DNA of 16,582 nt from Planctomycetota bacterium (GCA_031270145.1 JAISYD010000323.1:1-16582), one strand, 5' to 3'. Counted from the stretch's first letter, positions 1 to 7,459 are shown. Notes: generated by a model not told the origin, from the letters alone. Program-made: numbers and translations.

Positions 1-888
1 GTTCGCCTGATCCGTATTTATTGTGTCCCCCGTATTGAACACCGTCCTCGTTCCCGCCCGGCAGGCGTATTCCCATTCCGCCTCGGTCGGCAGCCGGAGT
101 TTCCTCCCCGTCAACTCCGACGCCTTACGGCAAAACGCCGTCGCGTCTTCCCACGACACGCTCTCCACCGGCCGGCGATCTCCCTTGAAACGGCTCGGAT
201 TGTTCCCCATCACCGCCCGCCACTGCGCTTGCGTCACCTCGTATATGCCCATATAAAACGCCTTCGTCAGCGTCACCTCGTGCTGAACCTCGTTGTCATC
301 GCGTTCCGCCTCGGACGCCGGCGATCCCATCAGGAACGTCCCGGCCGGAATCAACCTGAATTCAAGCGGCGCCCCGCCAGGAAGCGCCAATTGAAGGGTC
401 TCCGGCCTGGACTGCGCCGCGGCAGCGGCCAGCTCCTCCTTCTCCTTCCGCTTCTTCTCTTCCTCGGCAACAGCGGCCTCTCGCTTCCGCAGCGCCTCTT
501 CACGCTCCCGCAATTCCGCCTCGCGCTTCTCCACAGCCTCATCCAATTTGCGCTTCGCCGCCGCGTCATCGGCATAGCCAGCCGCCGACAGCGCCTTCCT
601 ATAGGCGCCTTCCGCCTCCCTATATCGGCCGGCCGCCAGATGCGCGTCGCCTTCCCGCATCGCCCGCTCATACTCCCCCTTCCCGGGAGGCAGGAACGCG
701 TCATCATCGTCCTCAGGCCACAGCCAGGGATCGCCAATCCCGTCCGACTCCCATACAGGAGACGGACGGATGGCGCGGCCAACAGCCCCGGCTTCGGGAA
801 AAAACGCCGCCGACAGCGCCAGCGCCGCCAAAACATGACGCCACACCTTTAGACGCCTCGCGAAAACTCCGGCCTTTTCCGGCAACAT
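1..888 (-). CDS. Secreted protein with coiled coil and formylglycine-generating-enzyme-type (SUMF1/FGE-sulfatase) domain, 3' end outside window
   Basis: The ATG at 888 is preceded by AGGAG five bases upstream, and the frame stays open for 296 codons to the window edge. The visible protein has a basic N-terminus and a hydrophobic stretch (residues about 17-30) ending in PEAGA, which looks like a signal peptide. Residues 72-102 (YERAMREGDAHLAAGRYREA) resemble one TPR unit. Residues 110-155 are rich in E, K, R and A and look like a coiled coil. From about 176 an FGE-type domain follows: IPAGTFLMGSP, YEVTQAQW, NNPSRFKGD, PVESVSWEDA, LRLPTEAEWEYACRAGT. In true FGE the catalytic cysteines lie further on and are not visible here. 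The fold also occurs in non-enzymatic and other enzymatic proteins, so oxidase activity is not claimed. It starts 12 nt after the Sel1-like gene, so the two are probably co-transcribed. Family call is secure; function is open. Confidence 0.9.
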   Translation of the reverse strand, partial: MLPEKAGVFARRLKVWRHVLAALALSAAFFPEAGAVGRAIRPSPVWESDGIGDPWLWPEDDDDAFLPPGKGEYERAMREGDAHLAAGRYREAEGAYRKALSAAGYADDAAAKRKLDEAVEKREAELREREEALRKREAAVAEEEKKRKEKEELAAAAAQSRPETLQLALPGGAPLEFRLIPAGTFLMGSPASEAERDDNEVQHEVTLTKAFYMGIYEVTQAQWRAVMGNNPSRFKGDRRPVESVSWEDATAFCRKASELTGRKLRLPTEAEWEYACRAGTRTVFNTGDTINTDQAN

Positions 889-900
889 TACGCTCCTCCC

Positions 901-1548
901 CTAAAACGCCTCCCGCAAGGCGGCGGAAGCGGACGCATCGCCCTTGGCGGCCGCCAGCTCCAGCCATCTTTTGACCGCATCCGCATCGCGGGACACACCC
1001 CGCCCGTGGTACAGTACAGGCAACGGGCGAAGGCGGTCATGGCCCGTGCAGGGCGGAAAATCCGCCTTCTGAGCCGCGTTTTCGGCCTGGGTCTTTACGG
1101 CGGCGATTTCCCGCTCAAGCTCGGCCTTGCTCACGGCGACGACTCCCCTCACCGCCTCGTCGATCTGACGCCGCAGGTTCTTCTGCTGTTCTATTCCCTG
1201 CCTGAGGCAACTGCTGCACAAATCCAGTTTGCGCGCCGCCTCGGCGTCGATGTTGCCGCAGTCGCCAAGCCACCACACCTGGCGGCCCGACAGGAAAACC
1301 CGGAGCGTGCCCTTGCCGCCGCCGCTGGTCGATTGGGCGTCCGACATTTCGCGGACGCTCACCGTCACGTCGCCGCCAGTGCCGCCATTGAAGCGTATAC
1401 CGCCGCCGCTGGCGTCGGAAATGACCGCCGTGTGGTTGGGACAGGTGAAGTTGACGGTCCCGAGGGTGGCGGCGGTCTCGCGGGCGGTCGCGGTGGCGAT
1501 CGCGTTTTCGAGTTTGGGGATAAGGCCGGGTTCCTTGAGGTTCACCAT
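901..1548 (-). CDS. Cysteine-containing protein with C-terminal Sel1-like repeat, possibly 5'-truncated
   Basis: This 215-codon frame starts at the ATG at 1548, with GGGAGG eight bases upstream, and ends in TAG. I do not recognise a family for the N-terminal two thirds. It contains a Gly-rich section (residues about 48-80) and a scatter of cysteines (FTCPNH, GDCG, LCSSC, PPCTGH) that could bind metal or form disulfides. A charged helical stretch around residues 120-160 (QIDEAVRG, KAELEREIAAVKTQ) looks like a coiled coil. The last 40 residues fit a Sel1 repeat: LYHGRGVSRDADAVKRWLELAAAKGDA. Sel1 repeats are alpha-helical protein-interaction units. No signal peptide is visible from this start. 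The same frame continues upstream of the ATG with protein-like sequence until a TAG at 1633-1635, so the gene may be a decayed or frameshifted form of a longer one. It pairs with the FGE-type gene just downstream. Confidence 0.7.
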   Translation of the reverse strand: MVNLKEPGLIPKLENAIATATARETAATLGTVNFTCPNHTAVISDASGGGIRFNGGTGGDVTVSVREMSDAQSTSGGGKGTLRVFLSGRQVWWLGDCGNIDAEAARKLDLCSSCLRQGIEQQKNLRRQIDEAVRGVVAVSKAELEREIAAVKTQAENAAQKADFPPCTGHDRLRPLPVLYHGRGVSRDADAVKRWLELAAAKGDASASAALREAF

Positions 1549-1790
1549 ATCGTCCGCCTCCCGGTTGAGGTTCCGGGTGAGATCGAGCAGGGCGACCTTC
1601 TCCCTGGCGATGTAGCGGTTGATCGCCTGCCACTAGCCGCGCAGTCGGGGCAGGTCACCCAGGGTCGACACGTCGCCGCCGGAGATGGCGGAGGAGATTT
1701 TCCGCCGGGAGGCATGTCGCCTTGGCGCAGACGAGACGCCAAAACCACCGACGCTCCATCTATTGGCCAGGAAAATTAAGACCGGGGGTT
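1549..1790 (-). other. Protein-like upstream extension of the Sel1-type gene, interrupted by TAG
   Basis: Between rplQ and the Sel1-type gene the minus strand keeps coding character. In the frame of the Sel1-type gene, 28 codons lie between a TAG (1633-1635) and the annotated ATG, including NRYIAREKVALLDLTRNLN, with no ATG, GTG or TTG among them. Beyond the TAG the frame continues with SAISGGDVSTLGDLPRLRG. A neighbouring frame carries a short cysteine cluster (CRPWVTCPDC). This could be the remains of the gene's real 5' end after a nonsense or frameshift change, a sequencing error, or chance in GC-rich DNA. What is seen is the open frame and the stop; the decay is inferred. Confidence 0.35.
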
Positions 1791-1803
1791 AAGGCAACCT
1801 CCC
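1770..1803 (-). terminator. Possible weak terminator after rplQ
   Basis: Directly after the rplQ stop the minus strand reads GGGAGGTT-GCCTT-AACCCCC, an imperfect hairpin of about six pairs with one mismatch. It is followed within a few bases by the T-rich TCTTAATTTT. The stem is weak, so termination would be partial at best and the Sel1/FGE-type genes could receive read-through from the ribosomal cluster. No clear promoter for those genes was found. Confidence 0.3.
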
Positions 1804-2343
1804 TCATTCAGCGGGTTTGTTTTCGCTAGCCGCCTCCGGCGTTGCGGGTTGCTCCGCTTCAGTCGGAATTGGGGTCGGTTCGGCCTCGGCCTGGATATCG
1901 GCCGGCGCCTCGGGCGAAGAGGCCGGTTGGTCGGCCACAGTCGCCTTGGCGGGCTGGGGTTTTTGCGATTCGGGCTGGCCGCCCTCGACCAGTTCAAACA
2001 ATACCTGCCGCGCCCCGTCGCCCACCCGGGTGCGGGAAAGATGCAAAATGCGGGTATAGCCGCCTTGACGATCCTTGTAGCGCAGGCCGATTTCCTTGAA
2101 CAGCAAGGCCACCAGGGAGGGATCATGCAACAGGCGGATGGCCCGGCGGCGGGCGGCCAGATCCTCCGGGCCACGCTTGGCCAGAGTTATCAGCCGCTCG
2201 GCGAAGGGACGGGCCTCCTTGGCCTTGGCCGGGGTGGTGACGATGCGGCCGGAACGGATCAGGGCCGCCGCCAGGTTGCGGTACAACGCCTTGCGGTGGC
2301 TGGAAGTACGGTTAAGTTTGCGCCCGCGATTCAAATGTCTCAT
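1804..2343 (-). CDS. rplQ: 50S ribosomal protein L17 with acidic C-terminal tail
   Basis: L17 is a large-subunit protein that binds 23S rRNA near the exit-tunnel side. Residues 1-121 are the L17 core: the start MRHLNRGRKLNRTSSHRKAL, RNLAAALIRSGRIVTTPAKAKEAR and the C-terminal RILHLSRTRVGDGA segment are classic. The protein is 179 residues, against about 115-130 in most bacteria. The extra 57 residues (123-179) are almost entirely P, A, E, T, S and Q and look disordered and acidic. The ATG at 2343 has only a weak GGGG-type ribosome site. It is the last gene of the cluster, 76 nt after rpoA, as in most bacteria. Family call is certain; the role of the tail is unknown. Confidence 0.97.
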   Translation of the reverse strand: MRHLNRGRKLNRTSSHRKALYRNLAAALIRSGRIVTTPAKAKEARPFAERLITLAKRGPEDLAARRRAIRLLHDPSLVALLFKEIGLRYKDRQGGYTRILHLSRTRVGDGARQVLFELVEGGQPESQKPQPAKATVADQPASSPEAPADIQAEAEPTPIPTEAEQPATPEAASENKPAE

Positions 2344-2419
2344 CTCTCAACCCCGTAAACTGACCATTATCCATAGAACGCCGAATCCAGGCACATCCCG
2401 GAACGGCCAATCCGGCCGT

Positions 2420-3424
2420 TTATTTCTCGCCCATGCCGAAAGACAGACCAAGCTCGGAAAGTTTTTGCTTAATCTCCTTCAGGCTGGTCTTGCCGAAATT
2501 CCTGACCTGAAGCATATCCTGCTCGTTATGGGAAACCAGATCCTGAATCGTCTTAATCCCCTCGGCGGCCAGGCAATTGGCGGCCCTGACCGACGGCTCG
2601 AGCACCGACACCGGCTGGGAAAGCTTTTCGGACACGGCCGACGCGGCCTCGGGCGTCTTTTCCTCGATCTTTTCCTTGGCCTCGCGGACATCGCTCGCGG
2701 TGATTTCATTCCCCAGGTCATAATACTTGACAAAAGGATTGAGATGTTTCCTCAGGATGGTCGACGCCTCGATAAGGGCCTGATCCGGACGGATGGTCCC
2801 GTCGGTCCAGATTTCCAGGATCAAGCGATCATAATCGGTAACCTTGGATACACGGGTCTCGACCACTCGCCAGCGAGCCCGGCGCACCGGGGAAAAAGAC
2901 GCGTCCAGCGGAATGATCCCGATCATGTCCTGGGCGCTCCAGGGGAAATCCTCGGAACGCACATAGCCCCTGCCCTTGCGAAATTCGACCTCGGCCTTGA
3001 AAACCGTGTTGGTTCCCTGGACAGTGGCGATTTTAAGCTTCTTGTTGACGATCTTCACCCCCAGCGGGGCGGTAAAATCGCCGGCGGTGATTGGCCCGGG
3101 GCCGGTCTTGGCGATGGAAAGCGTTTCCGGGTCGTCCCCCTCGTAGGTTATCAACATTTCCTTGACGTTCAAGGCGATGTCAATGACATCCTCGACTATG
3201 CCCGGAATGGCCGCAAACTCGTGCATGGCGCCTTCCAGGCGCAGGGAAATCGGCGCCACGCCTTCCAGCGAGCTTAGCAACACGCGGCGCAGAGAATTGC
3301 CAATGGTGACGCCAAACCCCCGTTCAAACGGTTCGACCGTGAACTTGCCATAGGTGTTGGTAGCCGATTCGGCATCCATCACCACACGCGTCGGAAGCTC
3401 GAACCCCTTCCAGCGTATGCGCAT
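2420..3424 (-). CDS. rpoA: DNA-directed RNA polymerase subunit alpha
   Basis: RpoA dimerises to seed assembly of RNA polymerase, and its C-terminal domain contacts UP-element DNA and activators. The 334-residue length is normal. The N-terminal domain carries the dimer motif GVTIGNSLRRVLLSSLEG (residues 38-55) and the usual PGIVEDVIDIALNVKE segment. A linker at about 245-275 leads to the C-terminal domain (about 275-334), where VRAANCLAAEGI and NFGKTSLKEIK match the helices that hold the DNA-binding Arg, Asn, Gly and Lys (here R280, N283, G311, K312). The ATG at 3424 has AAGGAG five bases upstream. The gene follows rpsK after 118 nt, with no rpsD between. No truncation or frameshift is seen. 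Confidence 0.98.
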   Translation of the reverse strand: MRIRWKGFELPTRVVMDAESATNTYGKFTVEPFERGFGVTIGNSLRRVLLSSLEGVAPISLRLEGAMHEFAAIPGIVEDVIDIALNVKEMLITYEGDDPETLSIAKTGPGPITAGDFTAPLGVKIVNKKLKIATVQGTNTVFKAEVEFRKGRGYVRSEDFPWSAQDMIGIIPLDASFSPVRRARWRVVETRVSKVTDYDRLILEIWTDGTIRPDQALIEASTILRKHLNPFVKYYDLGNEITASDVREAKEKIEEKTPEAASAVSEKLSQPVSVLEPSVRAANCLAAEGIKTIQDLVSHNEQDMLQVRNFGKTSLKEIKQKLSELGLSFGMGEK

Positions 3425-3542
3425 ATATGCTCCTTTTCCCGGTGGTAGACTTCTTCACGGCCTTGAACCAGCCGTTTCCAGCCCATTGCCGCCGGTAGGC
3501 ACAAATAGCCAAAAACAACGCCAAGCCGCCGCGTTGCGCCAA

Positions 3543-3926
3543 TCACACCCTCCGGCGCTTCCGGGGACGGCAACCGTTATGGGGCAAGGGAGTAACGTCC
3601 TCAATGGCCTTGATGGCGACGCCGGCGGCCTGGAGGCCGCGGATGGCGCTTTCACGCCCGCCGCCCGGTCCCTTGACCAACACCTCCATCTCGCGCATGC
3701 CCAGCTTCAAAGCTTTCTCAGCCGCCGTCTCCGCCGTCTTTTGGGCCGCGAAAGGTGTTGATTTGCGGCTGTTCTGGAAACCGGAGGTCCCGGCCGACGC
3801 CCACACCAAGGTATTGCCGTATATATCGGTGATGGTTATGATGGTGTTGTTGAAAGTGGCCTTGATATGGGCCACTCCCTTGGCCACCGATTTCTTGACC
3901 TTTTTCTTGCGATAGCGTTTTGCCAT
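3543..3926 (-). CDS. rpsK: 30S ribosomal protein S11
   Basis: S11 sits on the platform of the small subunit and helps shape the E-site and mRNA exit path. The 127-residue product has the family pattern: a basic N-terminus (MAKRYRKKKVKKSVAKG), AHIKATFNNTIITITD, the SAGTSGFQNSRKSTPFAAQ segment, VLVKGPGGGRESAIRGLQAAG, and the conserved end DVTPLPHNGCRPRKRRRV. The ATG at 3926 was chosen over an upstream in-frame start because it gives the usual MAK start and has GGAG eight bases before it. It lies 54 nt after rpsM. In most bacteria rpsD comes next; here rpoA does. Confidence 0.97.
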   Translation of the reverse strand: MAKRYRKKKVKKSVAKGVAHIKATFNNTIITITDIYGNTLVWASAGTSGFQNSRKSTPFAAQKTAETAAEKALKLGMREMEVLVKGPGGGRESAIRGLQAAGVAIKAIEDVTPLPHNGCRPRKRRRV

Positions 3927-3980
3927 TCTGCGTCTCCACGTAATCCCTATGAACAACCGGCCAAGGCCAGGCGTATCGGT

Positions 3981-4364
3981 TTAGCGCATCGCCTTAACGG
4001 ACTTTTTGACCGCCACGGTCTTCTTTTTGCCCTTGCGGGTGCGGGCATTGGTCCGGGTGCGCTGTCCCCGCACCGGCAAGCCGCGGCCGTGGCGGATGCC
4101 GCGGTAGCAGCCGATCTTCTTGAGGCGCTGGAGATTCTGCGCCATCTGGCGGCGCAACTGTCCCTCCACCACATAGCCCTTGTCAAGAAGGCTGGCTATG
4201 CGGCCCAGCTCGTCGTCAGTGAGGTTCTTGGCCCTGAGCCCGGGCTTGATGCCGACCTCGGCCGTTATTTTGGCGGCGGTGGCGGCGCCAACGCCATACA
4301 GATAGGTCAGCGCCACCTCCACCACCTTGTCGTTAGGAATGTCAACCCCAAGAATTCTTGGCAC
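3981..4364 (-). CDS. rpsM: 30S ribosomal protein S13 (GTG start)
   Basis: S13 is a head protein of the small subunit that contacts the P-site tRNA and forms bridges to the large subunit. The 127-residue product shows the helix-two-turn-helix family signature: RILGVDIPNDKVVEVALTY, YGVGAATAAKI, LRRQMAQNLQRLKKIGCYRG and the basic tail IRHGRGLPVRGQRTRTNART. The start is GTG at 4364: AGGAGG lies nine bases upstream, and it yields the canonical M-P-R-I-L-G-V beginning. A TTG at 4391 in the same frame would add nine Arg-rich residues and overlap that ribosome site, so it was rejected. The gene follows rpmJ by 51 nt. Confidence 0.96.
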   Translation of the reverse strand: MPRILGVDIPNDKVVEVALTYLYGVGAATAAKITAEVGIKPGLRAKNLTDDELGRIASLLDKGYVVEGQLRRQMAQNLQRLKKIGCYRGIRHGRGLPVRGQRTRTNARTRKGKKKTVAVKKSVKAMR

Positions 4365-4415
4365 TTTCCGTCTCCTCCTGCCCTCACTCAAAACCGGGAA
4401 AAATCCAAGCCGGAA

Positions 4416-4532
4416 TCAACCCTGGCGCATCTTGTGCCGGGGGTTGGTCTTGCAAATAATGCGCAAAACGCCTTTGCGGCGGATCATTTTGCAGTTCTCG
4501 CAACGCTTGCGGATGGACGGCGTCACTTTCAT
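4416..4532 (-). CDS. rpmJ: 50S ribosomal protein L36, zinc-binding form
   Basis: This 38-codon frame gives MKVTPSIRKRCENCKMI at its start and ends in NPRHKMRQG, which is unmistakable L36. The zinc ligands are present: C11, C14, C27 and H33 (C-x2-C-x12-C-x5-H), so this is the C+ form. L36 is the smallest large-subunit protein and helps hold domains of 23S rRNA together. The ATG at 4532 is 25 nt after infA, the order infA-rpmJ-rpsM being the common bacterial one. Many species also hold a cysteine-free L36 copy used under zinc shortage; none is seen in this window. Confidence 0.97.
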   Translation of the reverse strand: MKVTPSIRKRCENCKMIRRKGVLRIICKTNPRHKMRQG

Positions 4533-4557
4533 CTTGTTTCCTCCAAATATGACCGCA

Positions 4558-4773
4558 TCAGCCGCGGTAGGTTATCCTGCCGCGTTTGAGGTCGTAAGGC
4601 GACAACTCCACCGTCACCTTGTCGCCAGGCAGTATGCGAATGAAATTTTGCCGCATTTTTCCGCTTATATGGGCGAGAATCAAATGGCCCGAGTCCAATT
4701 CAACGCGGAATTGCGCGTTCGGCAAAGCTTCGCGCACCACAGCCTGGACGCTGATCGACTCCTCTTTCGCCAT
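4558..4773 (-). CDS. infA: Translation initiation factor IF-1
   Basis: IF-1 binds the A site of the 30S subunit and, with IF-2 and IF-3, controls start-codon and initiator-tRNA selection. The product is 71 residues, one fewer than the usual 72. It is a single OB-fold: MAKEESISVQAVVREALPN, FRVELDSGHLILAHISGKMR, IRILPGDKVTVELSPYDL and the closing KRGRITYRG all match the family. The ATG at 4773 is only four bases after the map stop codon, which implies translational coupling. No anomaly is seen. Confidence 0.97.
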   Translation of the reverse strand: MAKEESISVQAVVREALPNAQFRVELDSGHLILAHISGKMRQNFIRILPGDKVTVELSPYDLKRGRITYRG

Positions 4774-4777
4774 TACG

Positions 4778-5581
4778 TCACAACTCCGTCAATATTTGCG
4801 GCCCGTTCGGCGTCAACGCCACCGTATGCTCAAAATGCGCCGACCAGGCGCGATCCCGCGTATAAACCGTCCAACCGTTCCCCTTGTCGGTCAAAACCTC
4901 GAAGCCGCCAAGGTTCACCATCGGCTCAATGGCCAGAACCATCCCCGCCGCCAAGACGCAGTCAGGGAAGGCGCCGTCCAACTTTTCGCCCGGACCGCAA
5001 ACATAATTCGGGATCTGCGGCGCCTCGTGCATATCCCTGCCGATGCCGTGGCCGACAAACTGTCTGACCACCGACATACCGGCCGCCTCCACCTCCCGCT
5101 GCACCGCCGCCGAAACATCCCGAAGCCGCATCCCCGGCTTGGCGAAGGAGATGCCCTGGAACAACGCGCGCTCGGTAACCTCAAGCAATCTCGCCGCCTT
5201 GCGGCCAATTTTTCCGATCGGGAAGGTCCGGGCCGCATCTGCGCACCAACCGCCCAAGTGCACGCCCACATCAATGGAAATTATGTCGCCTTCCCGCAAT
5301 TGCCGCGTATCCGGTATCCCGTGCACCACCTGCTCATTCACCGAGGCGCAAATCGAGGCCGGAAAAGCCGGTACGCCTGGCGTGGAAGCCGGATAATCCT
5401 TAAACGTCGGGATTCCGCCCGCCGCAATTATCAAATCCTCAACCGCCCTGTCAAGCTCAAGAGTGGAGATGCCGGGGGCAGCCAACTCTCCCACCAACTT
5501 CAGGGCCTGAGCGACAATCCTGCCGGCTTCCCGCATTTTCGCGATCTGGGCCGGCGACTTCAGAATTATATTCTCAGTCAT
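4778..5581 (-). CDS. map: Methionine aminopeptidase, type I
   Basis: Map removes the initiator methionine from nascent proteins with a small second residue, after deformylation. The 267-residue product is a type I enzyme of the pita-bread fold. The five metal ligands are visible: D104 (ISIDVG), D115 (CADAART), H178 (FVGHGIG), E219 (AIEPMV) and E251 (HFEHTVAL); the substrate-binding His is H87 in EQVVHGIP. There is no N-terminal zinc-finger extension. The start at 5581 (MTENIILKSPAQIAKMREAG) fits the family and has AAGG upstream; an in-frame start 20 codons earlier would reach the secY stop and add unlike sequence. The gene directly follows secY; adk, often found between them, is absent. Confidence 0.97.
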   Translation of the reverse strand: MTENIILKSPAQIAKMREAGRIVAQALKLVGELAAPGISTLELDRAVEDLIIAAGGIPTFKDYPASTPGVPAFPASICASVNEQVVHGIPDTRQLREGDIISIDVGVHLGGWCADAARTFPIGKIGRKAARLLEVTERALFQGISFAKPGMRLRDVSAAVQREVEAAGMSVVRQFVGHGIGRDMHEAPQIPNYVCGPGEKLDGAFPDCVLAAGMVLAIEPMVNLGGFEVLTDKGNGWTVYTRDRAWSAHFEHTVALTPNGPQILTEL

Positions 5582-5637
5582 GTCTCGCCTTGTCGCCCTC
5601 GCCCCGCCCATGCCGCTTGGAACCCTGGCTCCCGGGC

Positions 5638-6981
5638 TCAACCGCGGCGGCCCTTTATCCTGCCGCCGGCAATGCCAAAGCCCTCGTAATTGCGCATCAA
5701 CAGATAGCTCTCGACCTTTTGCACCACATCCAGCGCCACGCCAACCACAATCAACAGGCCGGTACCGCCCAACAGGCCGCTGATGTCGTAGTCAACGCCC
5801 ATGTATTGGCTGATGAACTGCGGCGCCACCGCGATTATGGCCAGAAACGCCCCGCCGGCCAAGGCGATGCGGCTCATGATGCCGCTCAGGTGATCGGCAG
5901 TCCGCTTGCCTGGGCGGATGCCGGGGATATACATGCCGCCTTGCTTCAGATTATCCGCTATCTCGTTTGGGTTGAATTGGATCGCGGTATAGAAATAGCA
6001 GAAGAACAGGATGAGGACGATATAGAAAACCGTATACCAGAAGGAGCCCGGGCTCATGAAGACCGCCCACGGCCCCAGGATCATGCTGGCCCCGCCCGCC
6101 ACCACCTGCATGATGGCCTGGCCGAAAATGATGGGGATCACGTTGGCCTGGTTGACTTTGAGGGGAAGGAACTGGCGCTGTCCGCCGTAGGTTTTGCGGC
6201 CGCGCACCGCCTTGGCCTGCATGACCGGCACCCGCCTGGTGCCCAAGGTGATCAGCACCACGGCCAGGGTCATGCCGACAAAGAGGAGCAACAGGACAAC
6301 CACCTCGCCCAGCGACAGCGAACCGCCGGAATTGGCCGGATCGACGCCTGACATCAGCCTGGCAATGGCCCTGGGGATGCGGGACAGAATGCCGACCATG
6401 ATGATCAAGGAAATGCCGTTGCCGATGCCGAATTCGTCAATCTGCTCGCCCAGCCACATCAGGAACATGGTCCCGACCGTTAGGGAGAGGACGATGTAAA
6501 TGAAAAACTCCCAAGTCCCCACGCCCTCGGCGACAAAGGAGCCGACCTCGCCGGCAACCGAGGCGGACGACAGGCCATAGGCCAGCATGGACGCCTGGAT
6601 CAGGCAGAGGAAAACCGTGGCGACGCGGACATACTGGGCGATTTTTTTCCGGCCGGTCGGCCCCTCGTGCGCAATGCGCGACAAGGCCGGGACAATGGCG
6701 GTCAGCAGTTGAAAAATGATGGAGGCGGTGATGTAGGGCATGATGCCGAGGCCGAAAATGGCCATCGACGACAAGGCGCCGCCAGTAAACATGTCGGCCA
6801 TGCTCAATACCGCGCCGACCGCGCCCTGGGCGCTGGCGACGTAATCCGTGATGGACTTGACGTTCACCCCAGGGGTCGGGATGAAGGAGCCAAGGCGGAA
6901 GACAATAAGCAAAAGAAAGGTAATGCCAAGCTTGACGCGCAGTTCCCTGACATTAAGGATTCTTGCCAGAATATCAAACAT
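5638..6981 (-). CDS. secY: Protein translocase subunit SecY
   Basis: SecY is the channel of the Sec translocon in the inner membrane. The 447-residue product has the expected ten membrane spans. The first is at about 18-35 (KLGITFLLLIVFRLGSF) followed by the plug region. Family signatures are GLGIMPYITASIIFQLL (78-93), the cytoplasmic loop after it (GPTGRKK), IGNGISLIIMVGI (187-198), RTYGG-like loop KTYGGQRQFLPLKVN, and GIRPGKRTADHL (354-365). The start is the ATG at 6981, giving MFDILARILNVRELR; it overlaps the end of rplO by 8 nt, so the two are probably translationally coupled. A longer in-frame start 15 codons earlier would lie deeper inside rplO and is unlikely. It is followed by map after 56 nt. 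Confidence 0.97.
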   Translation of the reverse strand: MFDILARILNVRELRVKLGITFLLLIVFRLGSFIPTPGVNVKSITDYVASAQGAVGAVLSMADMFTGGALSSMAIFGLGIMPYITASIIFQLLTAIVPALSRIAHEGPTGRKKIAQYVRVATVFLCLIQASMLAYGLSSASVAGEVGSFVAEGVGTWEFFIYIVLSLTVGTMFLMWLGEQIDEFGIGNGISLIIMVGILSRIPRAIARLMSGVDPANSGGSLSLGEVVVLLLLFVGMTLAVVLITLGTRRVPVMQAKAVRGRKTYGGQRQFLPLKVNQANVIPIIFGQAIMQVVAGGASMILGPWAVFMSPGSFWYTVFYIVLILFFCYFYTAIQFNPNEIADNLKQGGMYIPGIRPGKRTADHLSGIMSRIALAGGAFLAIIAVAPQFISQYMGVDYDISGLLGGTGLLIVVGVALDVVQKVESYLLMRNYEGFGIAGGRIKGRRG

Positions 6982-7459
6982 TGGTCTTGACCTTGTCCGC
7001 CTTTTGGGCGATAGGCACGAGTTCAACGCTTCCGCCGGCCTTTTCCAACTTCGCCCTGGCCGCGGCGGAAACCGCGTTCACCTTCACCGTAAGCCTTTTG
7101 CCGATTTCGCCCACTCCGAGGAGCTTGACCAAATCTCCCCGGCGCAGGCCGAAGCCGCGTTCCCGGAGGGATTTGAAGTCAACCGTGTCGCCGTCCGCGA
7201 AATTCTCGTTCAGGAAAGCCAAATTGAGCGGTCGGTAAACCAGCGCATGGACCGCGTTGTTGAAGCCCACCTTGGGCAGACGCTCCTTCAACTGGGTCTG
7301 GCCGCCAATGTACCCGCGAAGGTAATTGGCGCCGGTGCGGGAGCCCAAGCCTTTCTGGCCGCGCCCGGCCGTCTTCCCCGAACCGGAGCCGGCGCCGCGG
7401 CCTACCCGGTGGCGGCGCTTGTGCGCCTTGACGGCATGGAAAACATCGCTCAAATTCAT
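6974..7459 (-). CDS. rplO: 50S ribosomal protein L15
   Basis: L15 is a late-assembly large-subunit protein that threads a basic N-terminal arm into 23S rRNA. The 161-residue product begins MNLSDVFHAVKAHKRRHRVG and has the Gly-rich motif GRGAGSGSGKTAGRGQKG, then GANYLRGYIGGQTQLKERLP. The C-terminal domain runs from about 90 and includes AAARAKLEKAGGSVELV, the usual family end. The length is slightly above the common 145-150. It starts only 14 nt after the rpsE stop, leaving no room for rpmD (L30), which usually lies between. Its stop overlaps the secY start. Confidence 0.97.
   Translation of the reverse strand: MNLSDVFHAVKAHKRRHRVGRGAGSGSGKTAGRGQKGLGSRTGANYLRGYIGGQTQLKERLPKVGFNNAVHALVYRPLNLAFLNENFADGDTVDFKSLRERGFGLRRGDLVKLLGVGEIGKRLTVKVNAVSAAARAKLEKAGGSVELVPIAQKADKVKTNV

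Noticed and set aside
1006..1779. Plus-strand open frame of 257 codons opposite the Sel1-type gene
   Set aside because: The minus strand carries the Sel1 repeat and ribosome site; the plus product shows no recognisable feature.
2096..3277. Long plus-strand open frame of 393 codons opposite rpoA and rplQ
   Set aside because: It is antisense to two certain genes, shows no family features, and such mirror frames are common in GC-rich genes.
3425..3542. A remnant of rpsD in the rpsK-rpoA gap
   Set aside because: No S4-like sequence was found in any frame of these 118 bases.
4619..5689. Plus-strand open frame of 356 codons opposite infA, map and the end of secY
   Set aside because: It lies antisense to strongly supported genes and spans their boundaries; the product is low in recognisable motifs.
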